Counted from the first letter of the stretch, positions 1-7,182 are shown. The stretch: DNA of 16,219 bases from Bryobacterales bacterium (GCA_003517725.1 DOZZ01000210.1:1-16219), one strand, 5' to 3'. The notes: a model not told the origin generated them from the letters alone. Program-made: numbers and translations.

Positions 1-474
1 CGCCACTTCATCGCTCTGCCCGATGAACACCAGCCCGAGCGAGCGCAATTGCGCCTTCATCTCGTCGGTGGACATCTGCGTCCGGAACCCGGGAATGGCT
101 TCGAGCTTGTCGAGGGTGCCGCCGGTATGGCCCAGCGCGCGCCCCGACATCATCGGCACAATCACGCCGGCCGCCGCGGCGATGGGCGCGGCGATCAGGC
201 TGGTCTTGTCGCCCACGCCGCCGGTCGAATGCTTGTCGACCTTCACGCCCGGTATATCGGACAAGTCCACGCTGTCGCCCGACTTGATCATGCTGTCGGT
301 GAACGAGCTTACCTCGCGGTCCGTCATACCCGAAAAATAGACGGCCATCAGGAACGCGGCCATTTGATAATCCGGAATCTCGCCGCTGGTGTAAGCCGTG
401 ATGAGCTGGGAAAGTTCCTCGGAGTTCAGTTCTTCGCCGTTCCGCTTACGGATGATCAAGTCTACAGTTCGCAT
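1..474 (-). CDS. deoA: Thymidine / pyrimidine-nucleoside phosphorylase, N-terminal part (cut by window edge)
   Basis: The enzyme catalyses phosphorolysis of thymidine (or pyrimidine nucleosides) to the free base and deoxyribose-1-phosphate in cytosolic nucleoside salvage. Only the first 158 residues lie in the window; family members are usually about 430-440 residues long. The visible part carries the phosphate-binding motif KHSTGGVGDK (residues 81-90) and the family signature SGRALGHTGGTLDKLEAIPG (110-129). The start is the ATG at 474, which opens directly on the conserved beginning MRTVDLIIRKRNGEEL. No strong ribosome site precedes it. It is the last visible gene of the minus-strand cluster, 65 bases after the suhB-type gene. 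Whether it is deoA (thymidine) or pdp (broad pyrimidine) cannot be decided from this part. Confidence 0.93.
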   Translation of the reverse strand, partial: MRTVDLIIRKRNGEELNSEELSQLITAYTSGEIPDYQMAAFLMAVYFSGMTDREVSSFTDSMIKSGDSVDLSDIPGVKVDKHSTGGVGDKTSLIAAPIAAAAGVIVPMMSGRALGHTGGTLDKLEAIPGFRTQMSTDEMKAQLRSLGLVFIGQSDEVA

Positions 475-539
475 GTTCTGGACGAGACCTAGACTAGCAT
501 CATAAGACACTGAAAGTAAAGGAAAAGGACCGCGCGACG

Positions 540-1358
540 CTAGCGCGCTGGTTCGATTACGGGCATCGGGTAACGCTGTTTCCCGCGAAAAACCTCGTCG
601 AAAACCGCCAGCAGTTCGCCGTGAATCAGCCCATTGTCGACCAGCAGATGCGGGCTTTCGAGAGTATGCGGCAAGCCGCGCATGTCACTGCATTGGCCGC
701 CCGCCTCGGTCACGAGCAAGCGCCCGGCCGCCAGGTCCCACGGGTTCAGGCCAAACTCCCAGAAGGCGTCTAAGCGGCCGCATGCCACGTTGGCCAGGTC
801 CAGCGCCGCGGCGCCGCAACGGCGCACCCCGTGGGCGCCCATGGCCAGTTGGTGATAGAAGTGGATATTGATGTTTTGCTGGCGGCCGCGGCTCGGAAAT
901 CCGGTCGACACCAGCGTGTGCTCGACCGCCGTCACTGTCGAGACACGCATGCGCTTGTGGTTCAGGTACGCGCCGGCGCCCAGTTCCGCGGTGAACTCTT
1001 CATGCCGGATGGGGTCGAGCACCACGCCCGCGATCATCTCGCCGCGACGCTCGAGCGCCAGCGTCACGTTGAACACCGGGAAGCCGTGCGCGAAATTGGT
1101 GGTGCCGTCGAGCGGGTCGACATACCAGCGGTAGTCGCCGCCACTTTCATGGCCGCCGCCCTCTTCGGCCACAATGCTGTGCTCCGGGTAATGCTGCTTC
1201 AGGCGGGAGACCACCAGTTGCTCGGAGGCGCGGTCCGCCGCCGTCACCAGGTCGAAATCGCCCTTCAGCTCGAAGCCGATGCGCTGCTCGTAAAACCGGG
1301 CCAGCAGCGTGCCGGCCTCGCGGGCGATGTCGACCGCGGTTTCGAGAAAAGTTGCCAT
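540..1358 (-). CDS. suhB: Inositol monophosphatase family protein (SuhB-like)
   Basis: A 272-residue Mg2+-dependent phosphatase of the inositol monophosphatase / FIG superfamily, acting in the cytosol on inositol-1-phosphate or a related sugar phosphate. Metal-binding motifs are in order: the glutamate of IVAEEGGG (about residue 65), DPLDGTTNF (about 82-90), and WDLAAG with the following TEAGG near residue 210. The length is normal for the family. The ATG at 1358 lies 8 bases after the hfq stop, so the two genes are almost certainly co-transcribed. In other bacteria SuhB also binds the rRNA antitermination complex; whether this copy does is unknown. The exact substrate is uncertain. Confidence 0.9.
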   Translation of the reverse strand: MATFLETAVDIAREAGTLLARFYEQRIGFELKGDFDLVTAADRASEQLVVSRLKQHYPEHSIVAEEGGGHESGGDYRWYVDPLDGTTNFAHGFPVFNVTLALERRGEMIAGVVLDPIRHEEFTAELGAGAYLNHKRMRVSTVTAVEHTLVSTGFPSRGRQQNINIHFYHQLAMGAHGVRRCGAAALDLANVACGRLDAFWEFGLNPWDLAAGRLLVTEAGGQCSDMRGLPHTLESPHLLVDNGLIHGELLAVFDEVFRGKQRYPMPVIEPAR

Positions 1359-1366
1359 GCCGCCGT

Positions 1367-1606
1367 TTAAGCGCCTTCCTCGATCAGGTACTTGATGTCG
1401 TGTTTGAAGATGAACAGGTTCGGCTCGCCGTCGCGCGTGATGCGCAGGAAGCGCTTGTCGAAGTACTCGACAATGCCCTTCACCACTTCGTTGTTGCTGA
1501 GCTTCACGCTCACCGGAATCTGGGCTTCAATCAGATGCTTCAGATACTTCACTTCTTCGAAAGTCTGTTCCGGCGCCTTGCTGCCGGACTTGGCCGAATG
1601 CGACAT
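1367..1606 (-). CDS. hfq: RNA chaperone Hfq (Sm-like protein)
   Basis: A 79-residue Sm-like RNA-binding protein, expected to form a hexameric ring that pairs small RNAs with mRNAs. The Sm1 part (IPVSVKLSNNEVVKGIVEYFD) and the Sm2 part (LFIFKHDIKYLI) align with Escherichia coli Hfq; the Lys-His pair of the YKH motif is kept as FKH. The rim arginines of the enterobacterial RRER patch are replaced (LIEAQ), so rim binding of RNA is probably weak. The start at 1606 is chosen because a good ribosome site, CAGGAG, lies about 6 bases upstream. A longer open frame reaching back to 1879 overlaps the VWA gene and is spurious. It lies 43 bases after the VWA gene and 8 bases before suhB. Confidence 0.88.
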   Translation of the reverse strand: MSHSAKSGSKAPEQTFEEVKYLKHLIEAQIPVSVKLSNNEVVKGIVEYFDKRFLRITRDGEPNLFIFKHDIKYLIEEGA

Positions 1607-1649
1607 CGTTACTCCTGGGACTGGTTCGGAATGGGCATCTAACGCGGAG

Positions 1650-2567
1650 TTACCGAATCCGGTCGCCGCCTGGCGCGCCTGTACCAAGCGCTTCTCCATA
1701 GTAGCCATCGCGCGCCGAGATGCGCAATTCCGGGCGTCCGACCGTAACCTCCAAGCGGTGGAACCGCTCGCGCGTTTCCGCCACATTTTGCGGATAGAAG
1801 CCCAGATAGTATTGCGTGCGCAGCTCAGTGAGAATGTCGGAGAAGGCCCGATCCAGAGCATCGCCCAGAGTTGGCGCAAACACGTGCCCGCCGGTGCTGG
1901 CGGCCAGCGTCGCGAGTGCGTTCTCGCCGCCCGTGTTGCGCCCCGCGTCGTTCAAAATGGGGACCACGACGATGGGATACAGCAGCACGTCGGCGTTTTG
2001 CGCCGCCGCCAGCGCCGCGTGATAATCCTTGCGGCTGGTGGTGTCGCCGCCGTCGGTGATCACCAGCATCACGTGCCGTCCGGCGCGCAGCTCCAATTCC
2101 CCGGACGCCAGATAAATCGCATCGTACAGCGAGGTGCCGGCCCCCCCGCGCATGCCATGCAGGCTGCGGCTGAGCGCCATCTGGTTGCGCGTGAAGCTGT
2201 TGAGCTTGGTAATTTCGTCGTCGAAGCCGTAGAGCGCCACGGCATCGGTCTGATTCCCCTCGGCAAACAAAGCGCGCAGAAAACGCGCCACGGAATCAAC
2301 CTCGTAGCGCAGATCTTTAGCCGTGGAGCCGCTGTTGTCCACCAGCACCGAGATCGAAAGCGGCTGTTCGGTGCTGCGCTCGAAGACTGCGATCTTCTGG
2401 GGCACGCCGTTGTCGCGGATCGAGAAATCGTCGCGCGTCAAGCTCGCGGCGGGCCGGCCCGAGCGGTCTTTTACGGTGGCCAGGATGTGCACCAGCCGGA
2501 CATCCACGCGCATCTGCGCGAGGGCCGCGCACGCCATCAGGCTAAAGGCGAGCAGCAGCCGGAACAT
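1650..2567 (-). CDS. Secreted VWA-domain protein (Acidobacterial VWFA-related type)
   Basis: A 305-residue exported protein. A signal peptide is visible at the start chosen (MFRLLLAFSLMACAALAQ, residues 1-18). The mature part begins with a short beta-domain (VDVRLVHILATVKDRSGRP, then LTRDDFSIRDNGVPQKI), followed by a von Willebrand type A domain. The metal-ion site is complete: DNSGS at 77-81, a Thr near 145 in GAGTSLYDA, and the Asp of ITDGGD near 172. The C-terminal part reads like the usual tail of this family (LRTQYYLGFYP, then REL/ISARDGYY). Proteins of this form are very common in Acidobacteriota; their ligand is not known. The start overlaps the end of the moaD-moaE gene by 26 bases, which suggests translational coupling. 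A longer open frame from 2687 lacks the signal peptide at its start and is rejected. Confidence 0.85.
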   Translation of the reverse strand: MFRLLLAFSLMACAALAQMRVDVRLVHILATVKDRSGRPAASLTRDDFSIRDNGVPQKIAVFERSTEQPLSISVLVDNSGSTAKDLRYEVDSVARFLRALFAEGNQTDAVALYGFDDEITKLNSFTRNQMALSRSLHGMRGGAGTSLYDAIYLASGELELRAGRHVMLVITDGGDTTSRKDYHAALAAAQNADVLLYPIVVVPILNDAGRNTGGENALATLAASTGGHVFAPTLGDALDRAFSDILTELRTQYYLGFYPQNVAETRERFHRLEVTVGRPELRISARDGYYGEALGTGAPGGDRIR

Positions 2568-3246
2568 CCGCACCCCACGCGCCTTCGACCCAAATTTCCC
2601 CATCGGCGAAAAACTCTTTTTTCCAGATCGGGACCTTTTGTTTGAGCCGGTTGATGGCGTCGAGCGCCGCCGCGAAGGCCGCGGCACGGTGCGGCGCGGT
2701 CACCACAATCACAACGCTGGCTTCGCCGATCTCGAGCCGTCCCAGGCGATGCACCATGCCGATGCGCCCGATCCCGCGAGCCGCCGCGATCTCCAGCGCG
2801 ATATTCTCCATGGTCTTGAGCGCCAATTCTTCATATCCTTCATATTCGAGATAGAGCGTGGTCCGCCCGCCGCTTTGGTTGCGCACCACGCCTTCGAAGG
2901 TGACCACCGCGCCGTCCGCATCGCGCTGCAGACGCCGGGCCAGATCGCGCGCGTCGATCGGATCGCGCGTCAGGGCGCAATGATGGCGCTCGCTGCCGCC
3001 GCTGACTGGGGGCATAAAGGCGATCTCGTCGCCCTCCTGTAGCGCGGTGTCGGGCGTGGTGAACTCGTGATTGCGGGCACACGCGATGCTGCCGGCCAGG
3101 CTCTGCAAGCTCGGAAAGCGGGCGCAGTAATGCGCAAAGGCGTCGGTTAGCCGGGCGTTATCGGCCAGTTCCAGGCTGTCGCGCGAGAGGCCCGTGACGT
3201 CCTTCAACATCCCAAAAAACAGTACTTTGACGTACATCGAAGCCAC
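2542..3246 (-). CDS. Fused molybdopterin synthase, MoaD-MoaE
   Basis: Both subunits of molybdopterin synthase lie in one 234-residue chain. The enzyme adds two sulfurs to precursor Z (cPMP) in molybdenum cofactor synthesis. Residues 4-84 are MoaD, a ubiquitin-like sulfur carrier ending in FMPPVSGG. Residues about 88-224 are MoaE, with FEGVVRN, the APHR segment, and the active-site lysines in LKQKVPIWKKE. MoaD normally needs a free C-terminal Gly-Gly for thiocarboxylation, so cleavage after Gly84 is likely; this has been reported for the fused MoaX of Mycobacterium tuberculosis. Two starts are possible: GTG at 3246, 5 bases after a TACACT hexamer, or ATG at 3237, preceded by GGTGG. No other moa genes lie nearby. 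Confidence 0.9.
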   Translation of the reverse strand: MASMYVKVLFFGMLKDVTGLSRDSLELADNARLTDAFAHYCARFPSLQSLAGSIACARNHEFTTPDTALQEGDEIAFMPPVSGGSERHHCALTRDPIDARDLARRLQRDADGAVVTFEGVVRNQSGGRTTLYLEYEGYEELALKTMENIALEIAAARGIGRIGMVHRLGRLEIGEASVVIVVTAPHRAAAFAAALDAINRLKQKVPIWKKEFFADGEIWVEGAWGADVPAAARL

Positions 3247-3292
3247 CGGTCAGTGTACCAGACGGTGCCCGATGGCTCGCCGTTTCAGCGAG

Positions 3293-3955
3293 TTAAGCGG
3301 CTAGTGCCAGGGTTCGAGGCAATCGGCGCAGGCGGCGGCCGGTCGCGTGTTCCACGACCTCCAGAAATTCGGTGGAGCCGGGCGGACGGCCGGTACGGCT
3401 GCCGCGCCGGATGGCTTCCACCAGCTGCGCCTCTTCGGATTCGAGCATTTCCGGCCAATCCGTGCCGGTTTGCAGTGCCGCCCAGCGCCGCAGATCGAGC
3501 AGCGCCGAATCGGTTGCGCCGCAGTGGGCGCGGGCGCTTGACCAGGGCCAGTCGACAGAGTTCCCGACCAGTCCGGCGCGGCTCGGGTTGCGTTCGACAT
3601 AGCGCAACGCGGGCCATAGGTGCATTTGGCTTAAAGCGCAGGAGTGAAAGCGCGCCTGCCACAGATGTCCGGTGGCTTCGGAGCGCCGGTTGCGATAGAG
3701 CGCGTACTCGGCCTGAGTGCGCTGCAGCGTGGTGGAAAGCGCCGCCGCGGTCTCGGGTTCAGCGATCAGGTGTACATGGTTCGGCATCAGGCAATAGGCC
3801 AGAATTGATAGGCCGAAGGCGGTGGAGTGCCGCTTCAGAATGTCGAGGTAGCAGAGGTAGTCGGCATCGCAGAAAAACACCTGCCGCCGATTATTCCCGC
3901 GCTGTGTCACGTGGTGGGCCACGCCCGGAACAACAACCCGCCGCAATCGTCCCAT
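3293..3955 (-). CDS. rayT: REP-associated tyrosine transposase (RayT / TnpA-REP, Y1 HUH family)
   Basis: A 220-residue single-domain Y1 transposase of the IS200/IS605-related RayT branch. These proteins act on REP palindromes and are usually single-copy, without insertion-sequence ends. Visible features are the N-terminal GVAHHVTQRGNNRRQVFF, the metal-binding HUH motif MPNHVHLI (His60, His62), the probable catalytic Tyr region YALYRNRR (84-91), GHLWQARFHS, the RYVERNPSRAGLV segment, and the RayT-type tail RPPGSTEFLEVVE. The ATG at 3955 is chosen because it opens on the conserved MGRLRRVVVPGVAHH; a GTG at 3989-3991 would add only 12 unconserved residues. Directly upstream lie REP-like palindromes beginning with GTAG, the expected substrate. 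All key residues seem intact. Confidence 0.88.
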   Translation of the reverse strand: MGRLRRVVVPGVAHHVTQRGNNRRQVFFCDADYLCYLDILKRHSTAFGLSILAYCLMPNHVHLIAEPETAAALSTTLQRTQAEYALYRNRRSEATGHLWQARFHSCALSQMHLWPALRYVERNPSRAGLVGNSVDWPWSSARAHCGATDSALLDLRRWAALQTGTDWPEMLESEEAQLVEAIRRGSRTGRPPGSTEFLEVVEHATGRRLRRLPRTLALAA

Positions 3956-3994
3956 GCCATAGAAGTGCTGCGGACCCGGCCCTCCTCTCACAAT

Positions 3995-4036
3995 AAAGTG
4001 CTCTGGCTACAAATCTATTCGTAGCCAGAGCACTTT
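3995..4036. repeat. REP-like inverted pair with GTAG ends
   Basis: A perfect 16-base inverted repeat: AAAGTGCTCTGGCTAC at 3995-4010 and GTAGCCAGAGCACTTT at 4021-4036, with a 10-base spacer. Read outward from the centre, each arm begins with GTAG, the tetranucleotide that marks the 5' end of many REP elements handled by RayT proteins. It sits 40 bases upstream of the RayT start. The two arms act as head-to-head copies of the same unit. Confidence 0.85.
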
Positions 4037-4090
4037 TCGGGCTTCGAAAAGTGACCAGAGCACAAAGGCATTTGTAGCCAGAGCACTTTA
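4031..4090 (+). repeat. Further REP-like units: internal hairpin and third GTAG copy
   Basis: CACTTTTCG at 4031-4039 pairs with CGAAAAGTG at 4045-4053 around the 5-base loop GGCTT, so the GTAG unit at 4021 continues into a hairpin typical of a REP body. A degenerate copy, GTGACCAGAGCAC, follows at 4051-4063. A full direct copy of the 16-base unit, GTAGCCAGAGCACTTT, lies at 4074-4089, 53 bases after the first. Together with the pair at 3995-4036 this makes one inverted and two direct exact copies plus one degenerate copy within 96 bases. Confidence 0.8.
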
Positions 4091-4092
4091 TC

Positions 4093-4098
4093 TATACT
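4093..4098 (+). promoter_or_regulatory. Possible -10 element for leaderless thioesterase mRNA
   Basis: TATACT ends 5 bases before the ATG at 4104, which puts the expected transcription start at the start codon. There is no Shine-Dalgarno sequence in front of this ATG. A convincing -35 is not seen; TTGTAG at 4072-4077 is a weak candidate with a 15-base spacer and lies partly inside the third REP-like copy. Confidence 0.45.
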
Positions 4099-4103
4099 GC
4101 GGT

Positions 4104-4511
4104 ATGGCTTCTCGCTCGCGGGTCAGGGTCCGTTATGCCGAAACGGACCAGATGGGGGTCGCCTATCATGCCAATTACCTGGTCTGGATGGAAGTCGCCC
4201 GCGTCGAGTTTTGCCGTAGCGCCGGCCTCAACTATCGCGATATGGAAGAAACGGACGGTATCGTGCTGGCCGTGATCGAGGCTACCTGCCGCTATATCCA
4301 CCCGGCCCGCTTCGATGATGAGGTCGAGATCGAAACTACGGTCGCCTCCGCCAACTCCCGCATGGTGCACTTCTCCTACGAAATGCGGCGCCTAACCGAC
4401 AATCGCACCCTGGCCCGCGGCGAGACGCGTCACCTGTTTCTGAATCTCGCCACTACCACTCCGGCGCGCCTTCCCGAGCGTTACAAGCCTATGTTCGGCC
4501 TGTTACCATGA
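4104..4511 (+). CDS. Acyl-CoA thioesterase, YbgC/FadM (4-hydroxybenzoyl-CoA thioesterase) family
   Basis: A 135-residue hotdog-fold thioesterase that hydrolyses acyl-CoA thioesters in the cytosol. The N-terminal active-site segment is typical: RVRYAETDQMGVAYHANYLVWMEVAR (residues 8-33 by eye), with the catalytic Asp in TDQMGV. The length matches the family. It heads a tight plus-strand run and lies 12 bases before aroC. No ybgC-type tol-pal genes are nearby, so the substrate (fatty acyl or aromatic CoA) is open; the acyl-CoA synthetase and acyltransferase further downstream make a lipid role plausible. The start lacks a ribosome site and is preceded by a TATACT hexamer, which suggests a leaderless message. 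Confidence 0.85.
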   Translation: MASRSRVRVRYAETDQMGVAYHANYLVWMEVARVEFCRSAGLNYRDMEETDGIVLAVIEATCRYIHPARFDDEVEIETTVASANSRMVHFSYEMRRLTDNRTLARGETRHLFLNLATTTPARLPERYKPMFGLLP

Positions 4512-4523
4512 AGATTCAGCCAC

Positions 4524-5696
4524 ATGTTTCGCTTTGAAACGGCCGGGGAGTCGCACGGCGAATGCCTGCTTGCGACCCTCACCGGCCTTCCCGCTGGAAT
4601 TCCGATCTCGCTCGACCGCGTCAACCATGAGTTGTGGCGGCGTCAGCAGGGCTTTGGCCGCGGCGGCCGCATGAAGATCGAGACCGACCGCGCCGAACTG
4701 GTGGCGGGCGTGCGCCACTCCCACACCATTGGCGCCCCCATCGGCCTGATCATCCGCAACGCCGACTGGAAGAACTGGACCGAATCGCTGCCCGTCGAAG
4801 CCTTCGCCGGCAGCGAGGCCAAGCACAAGAGCCTGACCCGTCCTCGTCCGGGCCACGCCGATCTCGCCGGCGCCATCAAGTACGGCTTTCCGGAAGCGCG
4901 CTACATTCTCGAACGCGCCAGTGCCCGCGAAACAGCGGCCCGCGTGGCCCTGGGCGCCATCGCCAAAGCGCTGCTGGCCGAATTCCATATCGAGATCCTG
5001 AGCCACGTTGTAGCGGTCGGCGGCGTTACGCTCGACCGCCCGGTCGAGTGGCACGAGATCACCGCGCTGCACCAGCAACCGGAAGTGCTGCTGGGCTGCG
5101 TCGACGCCGAATGCGAGCAGCGCATGAAAGCCGTGGTCGACGAAGCCTATCGCACCGGCGACACGCTTGGGGGCGTCTTCGAAGTGGTAGCGCACAACCT
5201 GCCCACCGGCCTCGGCTCGCATGCCACCTGGGACTCGCGCCTCGACGGCAAACTGGCGCAGGCGATAGTCTCGATTCAGGCCGTTAAGGGCATCGAGATC
5301 GGATCCGCGGCCGAGGGCGCCGCGAATTTCGGCTCCAAGGTGCAGGACACCATTCATTACGATCGCGATCACGCGCGCTTCTTCCGGGGCGCCAATCGCG
5401 CCGGCGGTCTCGAAGGCGGCATCACCAATGGCGAGGATCTGCGGGTGCGTGGTCTGCTCAAGCCCATTTCAACGCTGCGCCGCCCGCTCGAATCGGTTGA
5501 TCTCGAAACGCGCGAGCCTGCCTCCGCCGCCTATGAGCGTTCCGACATCTGCGTCGTGCCGGCCGCCGGCGTTGTGGGTGAAGCCATGGTGGCCCTGATT
5601 CTGGCCGGGGCGTTTCTTGAAAAGTTCGGCGGCGATTCGCTGGCCGAGACCCGGCGCAACTACGATGGCTATCTGCGCCAGGTACGGGATTTCTGA
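4524..5696 (+). CDS. aroC: Chorismate synthase
   Basis: Catalyses the last step of the shikimate pathway, 5-enolpyruvylshikimate-3-phosphate to chorismate, with reduced FMN. The 390-residue length is normal. Motifs include GESHG (8-12), GFGRGGRM (43-50), HSHTIGAPI (65-73), the RPGHADLAGAIKYG and SARETAARVALGAIAK segments, GSHATWDSRLDGKLA, GGLEGGITNGEDL near 295, and RSDICVVPAAGVVGEAM near 350. It starts 12 bases after the thioesterase gene, and its TGA is one base from the ATG of def (TGA-A-ATG), so aroC and def are translationally linked. Confidence 0.98.
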   Translation: MFRFETAGESHGECLLATLTGLPAGIPISLDRVNHELWRRQQGFGRGGRMKIETDRAELVAGVRHSHTIGAPIGLIIRNADWKNWTESLPVEAFAGSEAKHKSLTRPRPGHADLAGAIKYGFPEARYILERASARETAARVALGAIAKALLAEFHIEILSHVVAVGGVTLDRPVEWHEITALHQQPEVLLGCVDAECEQRMKAVVDEAYRTGDTLGGVFEVVAHNLPTGLGSHATWDSRLDGKLAQAIVSIQAVKGIEIGSAAEGAANFGSKVQDTIHYDRDHARFFRGANRAGGLEGGITNGEDLRVRGLLKPISTLRRPLESVDLETREPASAAYERSDICVVPAAGVVGEAMVALILAGAFLEKFGGDSLAETRRNYDGYLRQVRDF

Positions 5697-5697
5697 A

Positions 5698-6216
5698 ATG
5701 GTCTACAAGATTGTTAGGTATGGCAACCCGGTGCTCGAGCGCGCCGCCGAAAAAGTTACGAACTTCAACACGCCCGAGCTGCGCCAGTTGATCGAAGACA
5801 TGTTCGAGACCATGTACCATGCCAAAGGCGTGGGACTGGCGGCACCGCAGATCGGCCTCAGCCTGCACTTGACCGTCATCGACACCCAAATCGACGGCGA
5901 AGGCGCGCCCAAGCCCATCGTCCTGATTAACCCTGAAATTATTCGCAAAGATGGCAAGCAGACCGGCGAAGAAGGCTGCCTCAGCATTCCGGGTTTTCGC
6001 GAGCAGGTCACGCGGGCCATGGTGGCGACAGTGCGCGCGCAGGATGAAAGCGGGCAGTGGTTTGAGACCACGGGCGACGATCTGCTGGCGCGCGCTTTCC
6101 AGCATGAGATCGATCACCTGAACGGCATCCTCTTTATCAGCCACGTCAGCGCGCTCAAACGCGACCTCATTAAACGGCGCATCAAGAAATTGATGAAAGC
6201 CGGCGAGTGGGAATAG
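5698..6216 (+). CDS. def: Peptide deformylase
   Basis: Removes the formyl group from the N-terminal methionine of new proteins; an Fe2+ or Zn2+ enzyme. At 172 residues it has all three motifs: GVGLAAPQIG (44-53), EEGCLS (91-96, metal-binding Cys94) and QHEIDH (135-140, two metal-binding His and the catalytic Glu). The start at 5698 lies one base after the aroC stop and opens on MVYKIVRYGNPVL, which fits the family; a longer frame from 5617 lies inside aroC and is rejected. The next gene is fmt, its functional partner, 9 bases on. Confidence 0.97.
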   Translation: MVYKIVRYGNPVLERAAEKVTNFNTPELRQLIEDMFETMYHAKGVGLAAPQIGLSLHLTVIDTQIDGEGAPKPIVLINPEIIRKDGKQTGEEGCLSIPGFREQVTRAMVATVRAQDESGQWFETTGDDLLARAFQHEIDHLNGILFISHVSALKRDLIKRRIKKLMKAGEWE

Positions 6217-6225
6217 GCGCGGCCC

Positions 6226-7182
6226 GTGCGCGTCATCTATCTCGGCACGCCGCGGTTTGCGGTTCCCACGCTCGAGGCCATCGTGAGCGCCGGGCATGAC
6301 GTCGTCACCGTCGTGACCCAGCCGGACCGCCCTCGCGGCCGTGGCCAGACCGTGACGTTCTCGCCGGTGAAAGACTGCGCGCTGGCGCATCAACTGCCGG
6401 TGTTCCAGCCCGAACGCATACGCCGCCGCGAAGCCGTCGAGGTTCTGGCGGCACAGCGCGCCGACATCATGGTGGTCGTCGGTTATGGACAAATTTTGCC
6501 GCAGGCTCTGATCGACGCGGCGCCGCTCGGCATCGTCAACGTGCATGCCTCGCTGCTGCCCCGCCTGCGCGGTGCCGCGCCCATCCAGTGGGCCATCGCG
6601 CGCGGCGATCGCGTCACCGGCGTCACCACGATGCAGGTGAACGCGGGCCTCGACACCGGCGATATCCTGCTGCAGGCCGCGACCGATATCGGTCCGGAAG
6701 AAACGTCGCTCGATGTTGGCGAACGGCTTTCGCACCTGGGCGCGGCGCTGCTGTTGCGCACGCTCGAAGGCTTGGCCGCGCACGCGATCGATCCTCAGCC
6801 CCAGGACGACGCCCTCGCGACTCTCGCGCCGCTCCTGCGCAAGCAGGACGGCATCATCCAATGGAATCAGCCCGCACAGGCCATTCACGATGTGGTGCGC
6901 GGCCTGCAGCCCTGGCCCGGCGCTCACACCGCCTTTCGCGGCCAGCCGCTGCGCGTGTGGCGCTCGCGGCCGGCGCGTGTCGCGACCGACCTCGCGCCCG
7001 GCACGCTGGTGATCGACAGCGGCTTGTTCGCGGCCACCGGACAGGGACAATTGCTCGAACTGCTGGAGGTGCAGGCTGAAGGCCGCAAGCGCGTCAGTGG
7101 CGCGGACTTCGCCCATGGCCAGCACCTGTCGCACAATGAACAGCTGGGGCGCACCGAAATTTCAGGACCCGAAATCGCATGA
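6226..7182 (+). CDS. fmt: Methionyl-tRNA formyltransferase
   Basis: Formylates initiator Met-tRNA using 10-formyl-tetrahydrofolate. At 318 residues it has the N-terminal formyltransferase domain, with MRVIYLGTPRFAVPTLEA, NVHASLLPRLRGAAPIQWA (catalytic Asn105 and His107) and GLDTGDIL (141-148). The C-terminal tRNA-binding domain begins near residue 200 (QDGIIQWNQPAQAIHDVVRGLQPWPGA). It starts with GTG at 6226, 9 bases after def, and its last 4 bases overlap the argJ start (ATGA). Pairing def with fmt is a very common arrangement. Confidence 0.97.
   Translation: MRVIYLGTPRFAVPTLEAIVSAGHDVVTVVTQPDRPRGRGQTVTFSPVKDCALAHQLPVFQPERIRRREAVEVLAAQRADIMVVVGYGQILPQALIDAAPLGIVNVHASLLPRLRGAAPIQWAIARGDRVTGVTTMQVNAGLDTGDILLQAATDIGPEETSLDVGERLSHLGAALLLRTLEGLAAHAIDPQPQDDALATLAPLLRKQDGIIQWNQPAQAIHDVVRGLQPWPGAHTAFRGQPLRVWRSRPARVATDLAPGTLVIDSGLFAATGQGQLLELLEVQAEGRKRVSGADFAHGQHLSHNEQLGRTEISGPEIA

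Noticed and set aside
1392..2645. Long plus-strand open frame of 417 codons opposite hfq and the VWA gene
   Set aside because: It runs antisense to two genes with clear family motifs. Its translation is rich in His, Arg and Ala with no recognisable domain, as expected for the opposite strand of high-GC coding DNA.
3253..3996. Plus-strand open frame of 247 codons opposite the transposase
   Set aside because: The minus strand encodes a RayT protein with an intact HUH motif. The plus-strand product is Arg/Ser/Pro-rich shadow sequence.
3995..4036. Rho-independent terminator
   Set aside because: The 16-base stem is strong, but it lies upstream of both flanking genes (divergent starts), lacks a proper T-run on either strand, and recurs as a repeat unit.
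3995..4090. CRISPR array
   Set aside because: The repeated units differ in orientation and spacing, the copies are few, and there are no cas genes. REP-like palindromes next to RayT explain the repeats better.
4503..5372. Minus-strand open frame of 289 codons
   Set aside because: It is the complement of aroC, with no start signal and no family resemblance.
5458..7134. Minus-strand open frame of 558 codons
   Set aside because: It lies opposite aroC, def and fmt, which are certain. The translation has no domain and reflects the GC-rich complement.
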